From Legionella_C sp048541585 (GTDB lineage Bacteria > Pseudomonadota > Gammaproteobacteria > Legionellales > Legionellaceae), in contig NZ_CP183303.1 of assembly GCF_048541585.1 (NCBI RefSeq), positions 248,001 through 312,000 on the forward strand: a stretch of 64,000 nt of DNA, in the 5' to 3' direction. A program made the translations under genes and the position numbers. This document shows positions 63,242 through 64,000 of the stretch, piece after piece (position 1 is the first letter of the stretch; each line of letters starts with the position of its first letter). The notes beneath the pieces were generated by a model. That model saw only the letters and a program-made list of their open reading frames with translations. It had not been told where the DNA came from and ran no database searches.

Positions 63242-64000
63242 ATGAGTGCTATTATTCCTGCACCTAATAAAGATGCTATATTAAAAGCTCTTGAAGTGGC
63301 TAGTTTAACGCCAGAAGCGGCTGCTTATTTGTATAAGCGTTTATCTGATACTTTAAGTAAAGTAAATATTGAGGCAAGTGATGAGGTGATAAAGCGGGTT
63401 GGAAAATTTGTAAAAGATGTAAATTACAGATTTGATAATCGTGCTGATTCTTGGGGAGGCAACCTTAAAGCAATTAGAACTGATTTTCAAAATGCTCAGT
63501 ATAATCATGGTATTTCTAGTCTAAAAGATGTTAGTTCAACGTTAACAGATGGCAATATAAAAATGGATTTTGCTATCAATGATGAGGCGCAATTACTCCG
63601 TGCATTTTCAATAGATGGTCAGCCATTAGACGCGCAAACAGCAACCGCACTTGATAATTTGTTTAATGCTTGGCTAGCTGAGAACGAAATGGTTAGCAAA
63701 GATAGTGTTATTTATGAGTCAGAAGCGGACGGTCATACTAAAGTAGATAAAAATGGAAAGGCCATTAAGGCAGATGCAGAACGTGTAAGGCAGTTAATTG
63801 CTGACAGAGATCAAGGTTTTGGTCAATATTTAACTGATAAGTTACAAAGACATGTTGATGATAAAAACCTAACTGCTTCTGTTCAGAGGCATAATTATCC
63901 TGCTCAACCACAAGCACAGACTGACGCTCAACCTACAGCACCAACAAGATCTGCAGCGCCGGAAACTGTTAGTCCAGTAGCGACTACAGAACCAACTGCA
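63242..64000 (+). CDS. hypothetical protein, 3' end beyond the window
   Basis: An open frame of 253 codons runs without a stop from ATG 63242 to the end of the window. It starts MSAIIPAPNKDAILKALEVA and continues through a helical region (AAYLYKRLSDTLSKVNIEA). An alpha/beta part follows (DFAINDEAQLLRAFSIDGQ, AWLAENEMVSKDS). From about residue 222 the sequence turns low-complexity, rich in Pro, Gln, Thr and Ala (YPAQPQAQTDAQPTAP). GGGTAA lies 5-10 bases before the start. I recognise no family. Mostly soluble, so cytosolic or secreted. A Legionella-type effector or a linker-rich multi-domain protein is possible, but I cannot support more. Confidence 0.65.
   Translation, partial: MSAIIPAPNKDAILKALEVASLTPEAAAYLYKRLSDTLSKVNIEASDEVIKRVGKFVKDVNYRFDNRADSWGGNLKAIRTDFQNAQYNHGISSLKDVSSTLTDGNIKMDFAINDEAQLLRAFSIDGQPLDAQTATALDNLFNAWLAENEMVSKDSVIYESEADGHTKVDKNGKAIKADAERVRQLIADRDQGFGQYLTDKLQRHVDDKNLTASVQRHNYPAQPQAQTDAQPTAPTRSAAPETVSPVATTEPTA

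Overview
This is an AT-rich window (roughly one third G+C by eye) from a gammaproteobacterium, most likely a Legionella or close relative. That placement is an inference from four things: a SidB/CHLPS-like alpha/beta hydrolase and a 1138-residue zeta-toxin-like kinase of the kind found among Dot/Icm effectors, the gene set of a Legionella-type LPS locus, the neighbouring ppk/fadE/efp/epmB/yajQ genes, and base composition. I see no tRNA, rRNA, CRISPR array, prophage or intact insertion sequence.

Layout. Positions 1-14.4 kb hold accessory and housekeeping genes: effector-like hydrolase, exported aldo/keto reductase, AraC-GyrI regulator, GST, the large zeta-kinase protein, an adenylate-kinase-like protein, a lipid kinase/metallophosphoesterase pair and YajQ, plus the remnant of a LysR regulator. 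From 14.7 to 40 kb lies a surface-polysaccharide region. It has a GT-C-like membrane protein, two acyltransferase-3 proteins, a long operon rmlC-wzm-wzt-(methyltransferase/kinase-like/ruler protein)-glycosyltransferases, then rmlB facing rmlA-rmlD, manC and an initiating sugar transferase. From 40.6 to 43.3 kb there is a housekeeping island (RimK-like ligase, efp, epmB). From 43.3 to 56.9 kb sugar genes resume: a GT2, an AlgI/AlgJ-like O-acetylation pair, a CDP-glucose pathway (rfbF, rfbG, rfbH-like), GtrA/GtrB, a reductase, a thiamine-diphosphate enzyme and a GtrII-like membrane transferase. From 57 to 64 kb are ppk1, a half-size chromate transporter, fadE and a gene running off the window.

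How it works together (inference). dTDP-rhamnose and GDP-mannose feed a polymer started by the PglC/WcaJ-like transferase and exported by Wzm/Wzt. Directly after wzt is a protein with the WbdD layout: methyltransferase, kinase-like part, then a coiled coil made of five 14-residue repeats. This predicts chain-length control by a repeat-built ruler. The second module matches the pathway for the branched octose yersiniose (CDP-3,6-dideoxy-4-keto sugar plus a two-carbon unit from a YerE-like enzyme). The Gtr trio suggests the sugar, or a glucose, is added in the periplasm.

Repeats. A ~144-bp palindromic element with 19-bp terminal inverted repeats and TA flanks occurs at 38.06 kb. A diverged copy at 2.35 kb supplies the last codons and stop of the aldo/keto reductase gene, and a short ends-only derivative lies at 40.23 kb. 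A 205-bp tandem duplication carrying dRS3-like palindromes abuts the rmlA stop codon.
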